Positions 6,799 through 15,067 of a stretch of DNA of 64,000 nt are shown piece after piece. The notes under the pieces were generated by a model, which saw only the letters and a list, made by a program, of their open reading frames with translations, made no database searches and was not told the origin of the DNA. This DNA is from Gammaproteobacteria bacterium Ga0077554 (GTDB taxonomy: Bacteria; Pseudomonadota; Gammaproteobacteria; Ga0077554; Ga007554): NCBI GenBank assembly GCA_001464585.1, contig LNFF01000008.1:1-64000 (forward strand), given 5' to 3'. The position numbers and the translations under genes were made by a program. Every line of letters begins with the position of its first letter. The stretch's first letter is position 1.

Positions 6799-8622
6799 TT
6801 ATTGCCCCAGGTTATATTCAACGCTCACCAGCACCAGCCGGCCTTGCGTGTTATAGCCTGTTGCCAGAGTGTACTCTTTGTTGAGCAGGTTTTCGATCTT
6901 GCCGCGCACTGTCCAGTGTTGGCCAAGCCGGGTTTGCGCCGTGAGGTTCAGCAGGCTGTAACCGTTGTTGATGTCGCTGCTGAAATCAGAGTCTTTACGC
7001 GGGCCGCTGGCGAGCAGATCCAGGCCGATCTGGTGTTGTCCCAGATCATACACGGCAGATGCGGTGAGGCTGCGTGAGGCGCGACGCGCCAGTTGTATGC
7101 CAGTGCTGCGGTTTTTGGCGCTTTGCAGCACGCCTTCGAGCTGAAAGCGCCACTGTGCGAGTGCTAAGTGGTAACTGGTTTCGATGCCGCGAATGGCGGC
7201 GCTTTCGATGTTTTCGTTGGCGCCGGGGAAGGTGCTAAAGTTGTAGTTGATCAGGTCTTGTATGTGATTATGAAAGGCGGTGATGGCAACGCTGTGATTC
7301 GCCCGGATGTTATGGCGCATGCCCAGCTCAAGGGTGCGCGAAGTTTCGGGCTTGAGATTGGGATTGCCACCAAAGCCGAAACGGTCAGAGGCATCCGGTG
7401 AACGGAAGGCGGTGCCGGCGTTGGCGATCAGGCGCGTGTCAGGCGCCGCTTGATAGCCATAACCAAGGTTCCAGGTGGTGTGCAGTCCCGCAGTTTCATG
7501 GTCAGTGCTGCGCACCGCTACCAGAAGCTGGTGCGCGCCCAGTGTCAGGTCGTCCTGCACGTACAGGGAGTTGACGGCGGTGCTTTCATTAAAGGCGGTG
7601 CCATAGGAAAGAGCCTCGGTATTTTCACGCGATAAGGTGATGCCTGCGGTAAGCAATTGTTCGTTGCTGATCTGAATGTCGTTTTGCCAGTCAAACACGT
7701 TGCGCTTGGTGTGGGCGAAATCATTTGCGCCGCTAAAGGGATTGATCTGGTTCTGGTCGATGGTATCGGCGATTTGGCTCAACTTCACCTGGGTTGCCCA
7801 GGCAGCGTTGGGGTTGGCTTTGAGCGTGAGCGCGCTGGCGCGGTTTGTGAAATCCTGATCAAGCGCATCGAACGTGAACTCGTCCTGATATTCGCTTGTA
7901 CCCTGGGTTTGCCAATGGCTGGCTTCAATATCGACGCCGGATAATTTCGCGCCCAGATAGGCGTTAACGCTGTTATTTTCATAGCCGCGATCAAGCGTGC
8001 TGCCACGCAGTGCCGGGAAACCATCGCTGGTATTGCGCTGCACTTCAACGCCACCACGCAATATTGTTCCGGCATGATGAATGCCGCCCTTGATTTTACG
8101 TGCGCCTTGATTGCCTGCGCCGAGGCTGGCATTAAATGCCGTGCCGCTGACGGCGCGACGGGTGATGATGTTGATTACGCCACCGATGGCTTCGGAGCCA
8201 TACAATGTGGAGCGTGGGCCTTTAACGATCTCGATTCTTTCGATGAGATCGGGGCTGATATTCTGCACGGCGGCAGCGCCTATTGTGCCGGAATTGATCT
8301 TCACGCCATTAATCATGATCAGCGTGTGATTGCTCTCCGCGCCACGAATAAAAACGGAAGTGGTCTGGCCGGGGCCGCCGTTGCGGGCGACATCCAGCCC
8401 GGCATGCAGACGCAGTAGATCAGCGATGTCCAGTGCCTGTGATTGCTCGATGGTGGCGCGGTCAATCACCACCACAGACGCCAGCGTTTCATCGATGGTT
8501 TGTGCAGTGCGGGTGGCGGTGACAATCACCGGTGCGACGAGGGTGCTATCCTCTGCCTGAACGGCGAGGGGTAAATTTAACAAAAGCAAAACAGCGGCCA
8601 TTGGCCGGATCGATGGATACAT
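6799..8622 (-). CDS. btuB: TonB-dependent vitamin B12 receptor BtuB
   Basis: A 607-aa outer-membrane receptor. The signal peptide (MYPSIRPMAAVLLLLNLPLAVQA) is followed by a TonB box (PVIVTATR). The plug domain has VVVIDRATIEQSQALDIADL, RGAESNHTLIMINGVKIN and the ERIEIVKGPRSTLYGSEAIG motif. A 22-strand barrel with alternating patterns follows, ending LVSVEYNLGQ. It brings cobalamin across the outer membrane using TonB energy. The cobalamin riboswitch just upstream supports the substrate. AGGAG lies 7 nt before the ATG. The adenosyltransferase lies downstream on the same strand. Confidence 0.95.
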   Translation of the reverse strand: MYPSIRPMAAVLLLLNLPLAVQAEDSTLVAPVIVTATRTAQTIDETLASVVVIDRATIEQSQALDIADLLRLHAGLDVARNGGPGQTTSVFIRGAESNHTLIMINGVKINSGTIGAAAVQNISPDLIERIEIVKGPRSTLYGSEAIGGVINIITRRAVSGTAFNASLGAGNQGARKIKGGIHHAGTILRGGVEVQRNTSDGFPALRGSTLDRGYENNSVNAYLGAKLSGVDIEASHWQTQGTSEYQDEFTFDALDQDFTNRASALTLKANPNAAWATQVKLSQIADTIDQNQINPFSGANDFAHTKRNVFDWQNDIQISNEQLLTAGITLSRENTEALSYGTAFNESTAVNSLYVQDDLTLGAHQLLVAVRSTDHETAGLHTTWNLGYGYQAAPDTRLIANAGTAFRSPDASDRFGFGGNPNLKPETSRTLELGMRHNIRANHSVAITAFHNHIQDLINYNFSTFPGANENIESAAIRGIETSYHLALAQWRFQLEGVLQSAKNRSTGIQLARRASRSLTASAVYDLGQHQIGLDLLASGPRKDSDFSSDINNGYSLLNLTAQTRLGQHWTVRGKIENLLNKEYTLATGYNTQGRLVLVSVEYNLGQ

Positions 8623-8694
8623 GATAATTCTCCTGAGGCTGCGGGTCCCCGCGCAGTGGGTTTGTGGGTGTAGGGCGTAGTAACGCCGTGTCTA

Positions 8695-8908
8695 GCAACC
8701 CTCAGGCCGGTCTCCGGGCTTGCGAGTCTCCCATCACATGAAAAATGGGGGTTCCAGGCGCCTTCCCATACCGGAACTGCGTACAGTGGCGTAATGCCTG
8801 GGTTTTTACTCGTTTACCGTTGCGGGGGCAGCGCTGGAATAGTTATTGAATAACGCACCAGCTTCCCGTTTCACTCCGAGGACGATAGTCTTTAGGAGCA
8901 CCTGAGGA
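8695..8908 (-). promoter_or_regulatory. Cobalamin (AdoCbl-type) riboswitch
   Basis: On the minus strand the leader of btuB carries the class hallmarks in order: a 5' P1 strand CCTCAGG and GGTGCTCC; GGAGTGAAACGGGAAGCTGG; CCCCCGCAACGGT; the B12 box GCCACTG (near 8785); GGGAAGGCGCC; GATGGGAGACTCG; and the closing AAGCCCGGAGACC-GGCCTGAGG. Binding of cobalamin in this class normally lowers expression. The 3' heptamer CCTGAGG (8706-8700) can pair either with the 5' P1 strand or with the identical CCTCAGG at the btuB ribosome site (8638-8632). Confidence 0.95.
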
Positions 8909-8922
8909 TAATCTGCGTGCGC

Positions 8923-8951
8923 AGAGTAAGGCGATAGCGTGGGTAAGTCAA
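8923..8951 (-). promoter_or_regulatory. Putative sigma-70 promoter of the btuB riboswitch transcript
   Basis: TTGACT (8951-8946), a 17-nt spacer and TACTCT (8928-8923) lie directly upstream of the riboswitch. This predicts a start near 8916, just before the first riboswitch stem. The -10 box is weak but well placed. Confidence 0.5.
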
Positions 8952-8965
8952 GCGGATTTTCAGGA

Positions 8966-10186
8966 TCAGGCGGATGATGATGTAAAAGACTGTATGTTGA
9001 GATCTGCCCAGTGTATGGCTTCCAGATAGGCATCGCTGATGACGCTTAAGGGCAAGCCTAGCCGTTTTATTTCTTCCAGCGCCATGCCGCCTTCTTCGTA
9101 AGCCAGTACAGCCCGCAACAATTCGCCTGGCTTCCCCTGGTATTTCAGCAGTGCATCATTGACGGCGTCGGAGAGAGGCAAGTGCGCCAGAATGTCCTGT
9201 AGAGGTTGGTCCGTCAATGCATCAAGCGTGGAAAAAAGACCCACGGTGAAAAAAGAATCCTTATTTTTAAGCTGCATTTTTTCGGCCAATAGTTCACACA
9301 TTTTTGCGCGCACCAAAGCGATGTTCATTAGCCCGTGAGGTTTTTCGCTAACATTGGATAGCACGATGAGTGTTGCCCAGAGGCGGATGCACTGGGTGCC
9401 GGCAATAATCAAAGCCTTCTGTATGGAGTCAACTTTTTTCGGCAAAGAGACTGCCGCTGAATTTATGTAACGCAATAATTTATAGCTGAGCGCAACATCC
9501 TGGGCAATGGTCGCTTCAATATCTTTTATTTCTGCCTGTGGATTTTGCAAGATACTTAATGTGCGCAATGCAGTGATGCGCATGGTAGGGGTGCGCTGTT
9601 GCTTGATCAAATTAGGCCGGGCGAGAAAATATCCCTGAAAATAATCAAAGCTGAGCGCCTTGCATTGCTCAAGCACCTCATGAGTCTCAATTTTTTCTGC
9701 CAGCAATTTAATTTTGTAGGGTTTAAGTAGCTCGGCATGGCGCTGGGTTTCTTCCATGCCCAGTGCCAGCACATCTATTTTAATAATGTGTATGATTTCC
9801 AGCAGGGGCCTGGATGATTCACTATAAACAAAGTCATCAAGTGCGATCGTGTAGCCATCCGTTACGAGGCGGCGGCAGGCAGCGATGACTTCATCATCAA
9901 TAACGATGTCTTCCAGTAATTCGAGTATCACCCGCTCCTTGGGGAAAGGCATCGGGTAGGTTTCTAACAGAAAAGAGCGTGTTAAATTAATGAATGCTTG
10001 ATGTGTCCCAACCAGATTTTCAAGGCCAATTTCCAGGAATGCGTTAATCACAACGTGTGTTGTAGCGGTATTGCCATTAACAAAATCCGCACTATTATGG
10101 TCATCGTCCCGATAGAGAAGCTCGTAGGCGATAACATTCAGCGCGCGGTCATAAATAGGTTGTCTGGCAATATAAAGGTTTGGCAC
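8966..10186 (-). CDS. EAL-HDOD two-domain signalling protein (YuxH type)
   Basis: A 406-aa cytoplasmic protein. Residues 1-200 form an EAL domain with altered motifs: YELLYRDD for EALLR, LDDF, IIKIDVLAL, LLAEKIET and the final YFQGYFLARP. Residues 205-390 form an HDOD domain (LRYINSA, VDSIQKALIIAGTQCIRLW, VNDALL). EAL domains cut cyclic di-GMP, but this YuxH-like layout often binds rather than cuts it, and several active-site positions here differ from the consensus. HDOD proteins act as signalling scaffolds. The neighbours (btuB and a sugar-transferase pair) do not show a target. Degraded activity is inferred from motifs only. Confidence 0.88.
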   Translation of the reverse strand: MPNLYIARQPIYDRALNVIAYELLYRDDDHNSADFVNGNTATTHVVINAFLEIGLENLVGTHQAFINLTRSFLLETYPMPFPKERVILELLEDIVIDDEVIAACRRLVTDGYTIALDDFVYSESSRPLLEIIHIIKIDVLALGMEETQRHAELLKPYKIKLLAEKIETHEVLEQCKALSFDYFQGYFLARPNLIKQQRTPTMRITALRTLSILQNPQAEIKDIEATIAQDVALSYKLLRYINSAAVSLPKKVDSIQKALIIAGTQCIRLWATLIVLSNVSEKPHGLMNIALVRAKMCELLAEKMQLKNKDSFFTVGLFSTLDALTDQPLQDILAHLPLSDAVNDALLKYQGKPGELLRAVLAYEEGGMALEEIKRLGLPLSVISDAYLEAIHWADLNIQSFTSSSA

Positions 10187-10317
10187 CGTTATTACTCACG
10201 CTGTTGGAATATATGTGTATATAACTTTATCGGCAGATATGGTTATTTATCAACTCACTAATCTGTAAAGGTTTTGTAACGGTGCAGCATGGAAGGCTGT
10301 ATATTTAATAGATAATG

Positions 10318-11007
10318 TTAATTATTCGTCAAAACTCTTTCAAGGCGTGATAAATCTTCAGGGCGGTCAACGTCCCACAATTCTGCTAATTCCTGCCATT
10401 GCCACTCCAGCGCACGCAGGCGTGCGCGCGTTTCATCCAGCACCGAGGCGGTTCCCCAGGTTACGCCGGAAAACAGATCGGGGTGTGATTGGCGTGTGCC
10501 TATTAACACATAACCGCCATCCTCGGCAGGGCCTAACACGACGTTTGAACCTTGTTGCAATGCTTCGAGCGCCTGTTGTAAATACGCCGTTGTGAGTGCG
10601 GGGCAATCGGCGCCGATTACTATTGCATAGGCATATTTTTCTAACGCAGCAGTAAGCGCATGGTGCATACGTTCACCCAAATCATTGCCGCATTGTTCAT
10701 GCAGGCTGACAGGAAAATCATTCTGGCAGCTTATAAAAAATGGGTGTGGCTGTGATAGAAGCGATGACGCATACCATAATTGCACCGGACACAGTTGGGC
10801 TTCGGTGGCAGTCACAAGCGTGTGGCGCAGCAATTGTTCATGCAGCTTGGCGGCGCCTTGCGCACCGAGCGCTGGAATCAGGCGGGTTTTTACCTTGCCG
10901 ACTTCAGGCGCCTTGGCGAATATAATGATGCAGGCGCCGGGCAGGATGCCCAAGTGCGGTGGGCGCAAGGATGCGCAAGAACTGCCGTTATGGTTTGGTA
11001 TGTTCAT
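10318..11007 (-). CDS. TIGR04282-type glycosyltransferase/nucleotidyltransferase (CofC-like)
   Basis: A 229-aa protein of the GT-A fold family named 'arsenosugar biosynthesis glycosyltransferase' (TIGR04282). Its core begins IIIFAKAPEVGKVKTRLIPALG and contains VIGADCPALTTAYL, VVLGPAEDGGYVLIG and a TWGTASVLDETRARL segment. It pairs with the TIGR04283 gene upstream, overlapping it by 20 nt. The first 25 residues (including [19 protein letters not shown]) are not part of the fold; they are read from a 53-nt dispersed repeat (10934-10986). The reaction is not proven for this pair. Confidence 0.85.
   Translation of the reverse strand: MNIPNHNGSSCASLRPPHLGILPGACIIIFAKAPEVGKVKTRLIPALGAQGAAKLHEQLLRHTLVTATEAQLCPVQLWYASSLLSQPHPFFISCQNDFPVSLHEQCGNDLGERMHHALTAALEKYAYAIVIGADCPALTTAYLQQALEALQQGSNVVLGPAEDGGYVLIGTRQSHPDLFSGVTWGTASVLDETRARLRALEWQWQELAELWDVDRPEDLSRLERVLTNN
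10934..10986 (-). repeat. Dispersed 53-nt repeat, copy 1, inside a coding start
   Basis: The minus strand reads GGCAGTTCTTGCGCATCC, then TGCGCCCACCGCACTTGGGC, then ATCCTGCCCGGCGC. The same sequence with a few changes is at 24840-24892, and a looser copy is at 28335-28380. Here it encodes the N-terminal extension of the TIGR04282 protein. Confidence 0.8.
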
Positions 11008-11701
11008 ACAGTTGCGCTAACCGTTGCGGGTCGGCGCCCAGGGCGTAAGCCAGGCGCAGCCGCCACATCAACAGCAACGTGCGTACAATGCCCCGTTGTT
11101 CCCAGCGGCGGCTGGACGTAACCACACGCTGTTGTAAACACAGCGGCGAACTGTGACGTTTGAGGGTGCGGGATAGCGTAATATCTTCCATTAGAGGAAT
11201 ATCAGGGAAGCCCCCGACACGCTGAAATAAGTCGCGGCAGATAAAGATGGCCTGATCTCCGGTGGCGATGCCGGTGAGACGCGAGCGCCAATTCATGCTG
11301 CGTTCAATGACGCGTAACAAAAAATATTTTCCAGAAAGTTGTACATCAAAACGTCCCCATAGAGGGAAAGGGTGAGCATTGTTTTGCAGGCCTTCGATAA
11401 TTAACTGATCGGCCTGCGCAGGTAATTGTGTGTCAGCATGTAAAAACAGCAACACTTCGTGGCGGGCAATGACGGCGCCGGCATTCATTTGCCGCGCCCT
11501 GCCGCGCGCTGAGCGAATCACCTGATCTGTCCACGCTTCAGCCAGAGACAGGCTCGCGTCATGACTGCCGCCATCCACCACAATGATCTCATGCCCAGCC
11601 GTGCGCAGTGGCTGTAGCGCCAGCAGCGCAGCCGTGAGGGTGGCCGCTTCGTTCAGAACCGGAATAATGATTGAAAGATGCGTTATTTTATCAATGGCCA
11701 T
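10988..11701 (-). CDS. TIGR04283-family glycosyltransferase (GT2 type)
   Basis: A 237-aa family-2 glycosyltransferase. It starts HLSIIIPVLNEAATLTAALL, has the DXD-like VVDGGSHDAS and FLHADTQLP motifs, GARQMNAGA, and an acceptor segment (GIATGDQAIFICRDLFQRVG, PLMEDITLSRTLKR). TIGR04283 and TIGR04282 genes occur together in many proteobacteria and are thought to act on one sugar-containing metabolite. Here they overlap by 20 nt on the minus strand. A 180-bp gap separates it from the divergent pilU. No membrane anchor is visible. Confidence 0.9.
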   Translation of the reverse strand: MAIDKITHLSIIIPVLNEAATLTAALLALQPLRTAGHEIIVVDGGSHDASLSLAEAWTDQVIRSARGRARQMNAGAVIARHEVLLFLHADTQLPAQADQLIIEGLQNNAHPFPLWGRFDVQLSGKYFLLRVIERSMNWRSRLTGIATGDQAIFICRDLFQRVGGFPDIPLMEDITLSRTLKRHSSPLCLQQRVVTSSRRWEQRGIVRTLLLMWRLRLAYALGADPQRLAQLYEHTKP

Positions 11702-11881
11702 GTTCTGATTTAAAATAATTTAATGTTCAATTAAAACATCATACTAAACCTTGTTCTGTGAAAATTTTCCGGGATTTATGCTATAAAAAACGACATTGCT
11801 GCCGATGATTACAGGGGGAGCATTTTTCGTCAAACCTGACGCCCGGCTCAAGTTATCATAACTCAGTCCAAGAGTATTCTG

Positions 11882-13114
11882 ATGTCAGCAATAGACTTTA
11901 CCCCATTATTGACGCGCATGGTGCATGAAAAAGCGTCCGATCTTTTCATTACTGCCGGTGTTCCTCCCACTTTTAAAGTACATGGCCGGGTTGTGCCCTT
12001 CCCGCAAGCTCCGCTGACCCCCGCGCAAACCCACGCTATTGCATATGGCATCATGAGTGCCGCACAACGCGAAGAATTTGCGGCCTGTTCGGAGTGCAAT
12101 TTTGCCATTCAATTAGACTGTGTGGGGCGTTTTCGCGCTAACGTTTTTCGCCAGCAAGGTCATGTGGGCATGGTGGTGCGACGTATCGAGTTGGCTATCC
12201 CCACGCTGGATCAATTGCGTTTGCCGCCGGTATTAAAAGATCTGGTGATGGCAAAGCGTGGCCTGATCATTATGGTGGGCGCCACCGGGTCAGGCAAATC
12301 GACCTCGCTGGCGGCGATGATTGGACACCGTAACCGGCATGGCAACGGGCATATTGTTACGATTGAAGATCCGGTTGAATTTATCCATAAACATGATGGC
12401 TGCATTGTCACGCAGCGCGAGGTGGGGCTGGATACGCAGACATTTGAAGCGGCTTTGAAAAATTCATTGCGGCAAGCCCCCGACGTGATCGCCGTGGGTG
12501 AAATCCGCAGCCGCGAGGTTATGGAGCACGCTTTTGCATTTGCCGAAACCGGGCATCTTTGCCTGGCAACTTTGCATGCCAGCAATGCAAATCAGGCACT
12601 GGATCGCATCCTCAATTTTTTCCCGAAAGATCGGCGCGATCAGGTGTTGATGGATTTATCCATGAATCTCAAGGCGGTGTTGGCGCAACGCCTGGTGCCT
12701 GACAAGGAGCGTCAGGGACGCCGCCTGGCGGCTGAGTTATTAATTAATACGCCCTTGGTCGCTGATTTGATTTTGCGCGGAAAGCACTATTTGATTAAAG
12801 ACGTTATGAAAAAATCAGCCCAGTATCATATGAAAACCTTTGACCAGGCATTGTATGAACTTTATAGTGCCAACGAAATCCGTGCTGAAGATGCGCTACA
12901 GCATGCTGATTCGGCAAATGAACTGCGGCTGATGATCAAGCGTGGCACCTCCCTGTATACGGAAAACCTTGGCTCTTCTGTAAACGAGATGACACTGGAA
13001 TATGTCGAGCCGGTTGCCAGTGAAGTCAACGAGTCAGAACCAGAGCCTGACACGGTATCTGATATTGGCGGGCGCACTCTACTACAGCGTTTGTCAGGGC
13101 GCTTGATCCGCTGA
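11882..13114 (+). CDS. pilU: Type IV pilus retraction ATPase PilU
   Basis: A 410-aa PilT/PilU-family ATPase. Walker A is GATGSGKST, the Asp box is IVTIEDPVEF, Walker B is VIAVGEIRSREVMEHA, and the His box is HLCLATLHASNANQALDRI. The GEIRSRE and SNANQALDRI forms, and the C-terminal MKTFDQALYELYSANEI, match PilU rather than PilT. PilU helps PilT pull back type IV pili at the inner membrane. It stands alone: no pilT lies next to it. The C-terminus is about 30 residues longer than usual, acidic, and its last 89 nt overlap the 3' end of the convergent reductase gene. Confidence 0.92.
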   Translation: MSAIDFTPLLTRMVHEKASDLFITAGVPPTFKVHGRVVPFPQAPLTPAQTHAIAYGIMSAAQREEFAACSECNFAIQLDCVGRFRANVFRQQGHVGMVVRRIELAIPTLDQLRLPPVLKDLVMAKRGLIIMVGATGSGKSTSLAAMIGHRNRHGNGHIVTIEDPVEFIHKHDGCIVTQREVGLDTQTFEAALKNSLRQAPDVIAVGEIRSREVMEHAFAFAETGHLCLATLHASNANQALDRILNFFPKDRRDQVLMDLSMNLKAVLAQRLVPDKERQGRRLAAELLINTPLVADLILRGKHYLIKDVMKKSAQYHMKTFDQALYELYSANEIRAEDALQHADSANELRLMIKRGTSLYTENLGSSVNEMTLEYVEPVASEVNESEPEPDTVSDIGGRTLLQRLSGRLIR

Positions 13115-13757
13115 CAAAAATCTCCGTTTCAGCGCGCTGTGCGCTGGGTAGCGCGTCTAGCCATAGGCGCGCTAATTCCTCCACTGTTCCCTCAAAGCAG
13201 CCGGGCCGCCCTTGTGTATGCGCGATGCGACTCGGTATGCCCCAGTCTTCCAGCAAGGGCATGGCGGCAATCACGCCGCTGGGCATGTCCTGCACCAGAA
13301 TACGCGAGGGTGCGGCAATGAACGGGGAGGCATCATCGTAGCCGAGTAATATCAAAGGCCGAAAAGTTTTCTGCTGGCGGATTTTATCTGCCATAAATAC
13401 TGTGGGCGCAGTGCCGGTAGCATCGCCGATTATCAATGGGCAGGGTCGGCTGGGCAGGGTAAAAACAGCGCCTGGAACGATGTTAAGCGTAATAAGTTCG
13501 CCCATGCCAAGGTCGGGGAGAGCTGATGTTGCTGAAAGAATTTCGATCCAGCCAGCACGCGCATCTGCGCGTAGCAGTGGAGCAGTATGTGTTAGTGCGC
13601 TGCTGTTCGTTAGGCGCACAAGGGTGCCTGGTTGGGCGTGTGCGGCGCATTGGGGTGCGGACAAGCGTAGCAGAAGATAACTCCCTGCTTGCGGTAGGCG
13701 AGCTAATATTTTAGCCTGTTCAGGTAAGAAAATATCCAGAGTCAGCCTGGCGGCCAT
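13026..13757 (-). CDS. Ferredoxin-reductase-like protein (PyrK/dihydroorotate dehydrogenase electron-transfer-like)
   Basis: A 243-aa protein with an FNR-type architecture. The N-terminal FAD barrel has PGTLVRLTNS, and the NAD-binding half opens PLIIGDATGTAPTVFMAD and ends in an FVSGSSALTNAVVECA-like segment. The family moves electrons from NAD(P)H to a partner enzyme. I see no Cys cluster for the [2Fe-2S] centre of true PyrK, so the partner and acceptor are unknown. The start at ATG 13757 overlaps the HIT gene by 16 nt; a longer frame only reads through that gene. The 3' end overlaps pilU by 89 nt in antisense. Confidence 0.75.
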   Translation of the reverse strand: MAARLTLDIFLPEQAKILARLPQAGSYLLLRLSAPQCAAHAQPGTLVRLTNSSALTHTAPLLRADARAGWIEILSATSALPDLGMGELITLNIVPGAVFTLPSRPCPLIIGDATGTAPTVFMADKIRQQKTFRPLILLGYDDASPFIAAPSRILVQDMPSGVIAAMPLLEDWGIPSRIAHTQGRPGCFEGTVEELARLWLDALPSAQRAETEIFVSGSSALTNAVVECARQYQIPCQALVLTR

Positions 13758-14086
13758 TCCAGATGGCGACCACCCAGCACATGCAGATGAATATGAAATA
13801 CCGACTGGCCTGCATCCGCATTGCAATTCATCACTGTGCGATATCCCGATTCAGCAATGCCGGTCAGTGCGGCGACTTTTTTTGCGGCGATGAAAATTTC
13901 GCCAGCGAGCAGGGTGTCAGTGTCGTGCAGGTCGTTAATGGTCGCAATGTGTTTTTTAGGGATGATCAACACATGCACGGGTGCCTGGGGATTAATGTCA
14001 CGAAATGCCATAATACGGTCATTTTCATAAACGACATCCGGCTTGATTTTTCCTGCCAGCATTTTACAAAACAGACAATCGGCCAT
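13742..14086 (-). CDS. hinT: HIT-family hydrolase (HinT-like)
   Basis: A 114-aa histidine-triad protein. CLFCKMLAGKI at the start, NDRIMAFRDINPQAPVHVL in the middle and the triad HIHLHVLGG near the end are all present. HinT-type enzymes hydrolyse nucleoside phosphoramidates and acyl-AMP. The zinc-type Cys pair (CLFC) is present. The gene overlaps the reductase gene by 16 nt and is its likely operon leader. It is divergent from mipA. Confidence 0.93.
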   Translation of the reverse strand: MADCLFCKMLAGKIKPDVVYENDRIMAFRDINPQAPVHVLIIPKKHIATINDLHDTDTLLAGEIFIAAKKVAALTGIAESGYRTVMNCNADAGQSVFHIHLHVLGGRHLEWPPG

Positions 14087-14175
14087 ACTTTTGCTGCTCC
14101 TGCGTAGTTATTTTTCGGGGTATCGCTTAATATTGCAACATGATCGTCAGCCTATTCCCTTCAAAGGTTTATATT

Positions 14176-15051
14176 ATGACCGCCCGACATGTTGGACATG
14201 TTGCATTATTTGTATTATTGATTTTTCCTGTGTCAAACGCAACATGGGCAGATGGTTTGCCACTTTGGGAAGTGGGGGTAGGTGTCGCAGGATTCAACGT
14301 GCCATTTTACCGAGGCGCAGACCAGGACAAAAGTTATGTGTTGCCCCTGCCTTATGTGATTTATCGCGGTGAGCGTTTAAAAATTGATAAGTCCGGCATT
14401 CGGGGTAATGTTTTCAGTTCGGATCGTGTGGTACTGGATTTCAGTCTGGCGGGTGGTGTGCCTGTGCCCAAAGAAGCGGGTGGTGCGCGTACCGGTATGC
14501 CCAGCCTTGAGACTACGTTGGAAGTGGGGCCGTCACTGGAAATGCGTTTATGGAAAGGCCATGAAATTAATCATGACCTCTGGTTGCATTTGCCATTGCG
14601 CTCTGCGTTTTCAGTAGGGAATACCGGTGTCGGCCATGTAGGGTGGATACTCGCGCCTTTTGTGGAATATACCTGGCGCAATGAACGAAGGCATGCATCG
14701 TGGAAGGCCAACATCGCCGCCGGTCCGATTTATGCCGATGAAAGTTACCATGATTATTTTTATACGGTAGACGCCGCTTACGTGACTACTGACCGGCCTG
14801 CGTACCAGGCCAGGGGTGGGTATGGCGGCAGTCGTGTGAGTATGGGGGTGCAAAGGCGCTTTGGCGACCTGTGGTTTGGTGTGTTTGGACGTTATGATAC
14901 TTTACAGGGGGCGGTGTTTGAGACATCGCCGCTGGTCAAGACCAAACAATATCATGCCGTAGGCTTTGCCATGACGTGGGTGTTCCTCAAATCAAAAACA
15001 CTGGTGCAAGATGACCGTAGTTTGCTTGAGGCGCAGGCTGAGCGAGAATGA
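14176..15051 (+). CDS. MipA/OmpV-family outer membrane protein
   Basis: A 291-aa beta-barrel of the MipA/OmpV family. The signal peptide (HVALFVLLIFPVSNATWA) is followed by LWEVGVGVAGFNVPFYRGAD, LPYVIYRGERLKIDKSGIRG and a C-terminal alternating strand ending VGFAMTWVF. MipA links murein enzymes in E. coli, while OmpV relatives are general outer-membrane proteins, so the exact role is open. I chose ATG 14176, which follows AAAGG, because an upstream start would put 12 extra residues before the signal peptide. It is convergent with rsmJ. Confidence 0.88.
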   Translation: MTARHVGHVALFVLLIFPVSNATWADGLPLWEVGVGVAGFNVPFYRGADQDKSYVLPLPYVIYRGERLKIDKSGIRGNVFSSDRVVLDFSLAGGVPVPKEAGGARTGMPSLETTLEVGPSLEMRLWKGHEINHDLWLHLPLRSAFSVGNTGVGHVGWILAPFVEYTWRNERRHASWKANIAAGPIYADESYHDYFYTVDAAYVTTDRPAYQARGGYGGSRVSMGVQRRFGDLWFGVFGRYDTLQGAVFETSPLVKTKQYHAVGFAMTWVFLKSKTLVQDDRSLLEAQAERE

Positions 15052-15067
15052 TTTTATGTACACCCTG

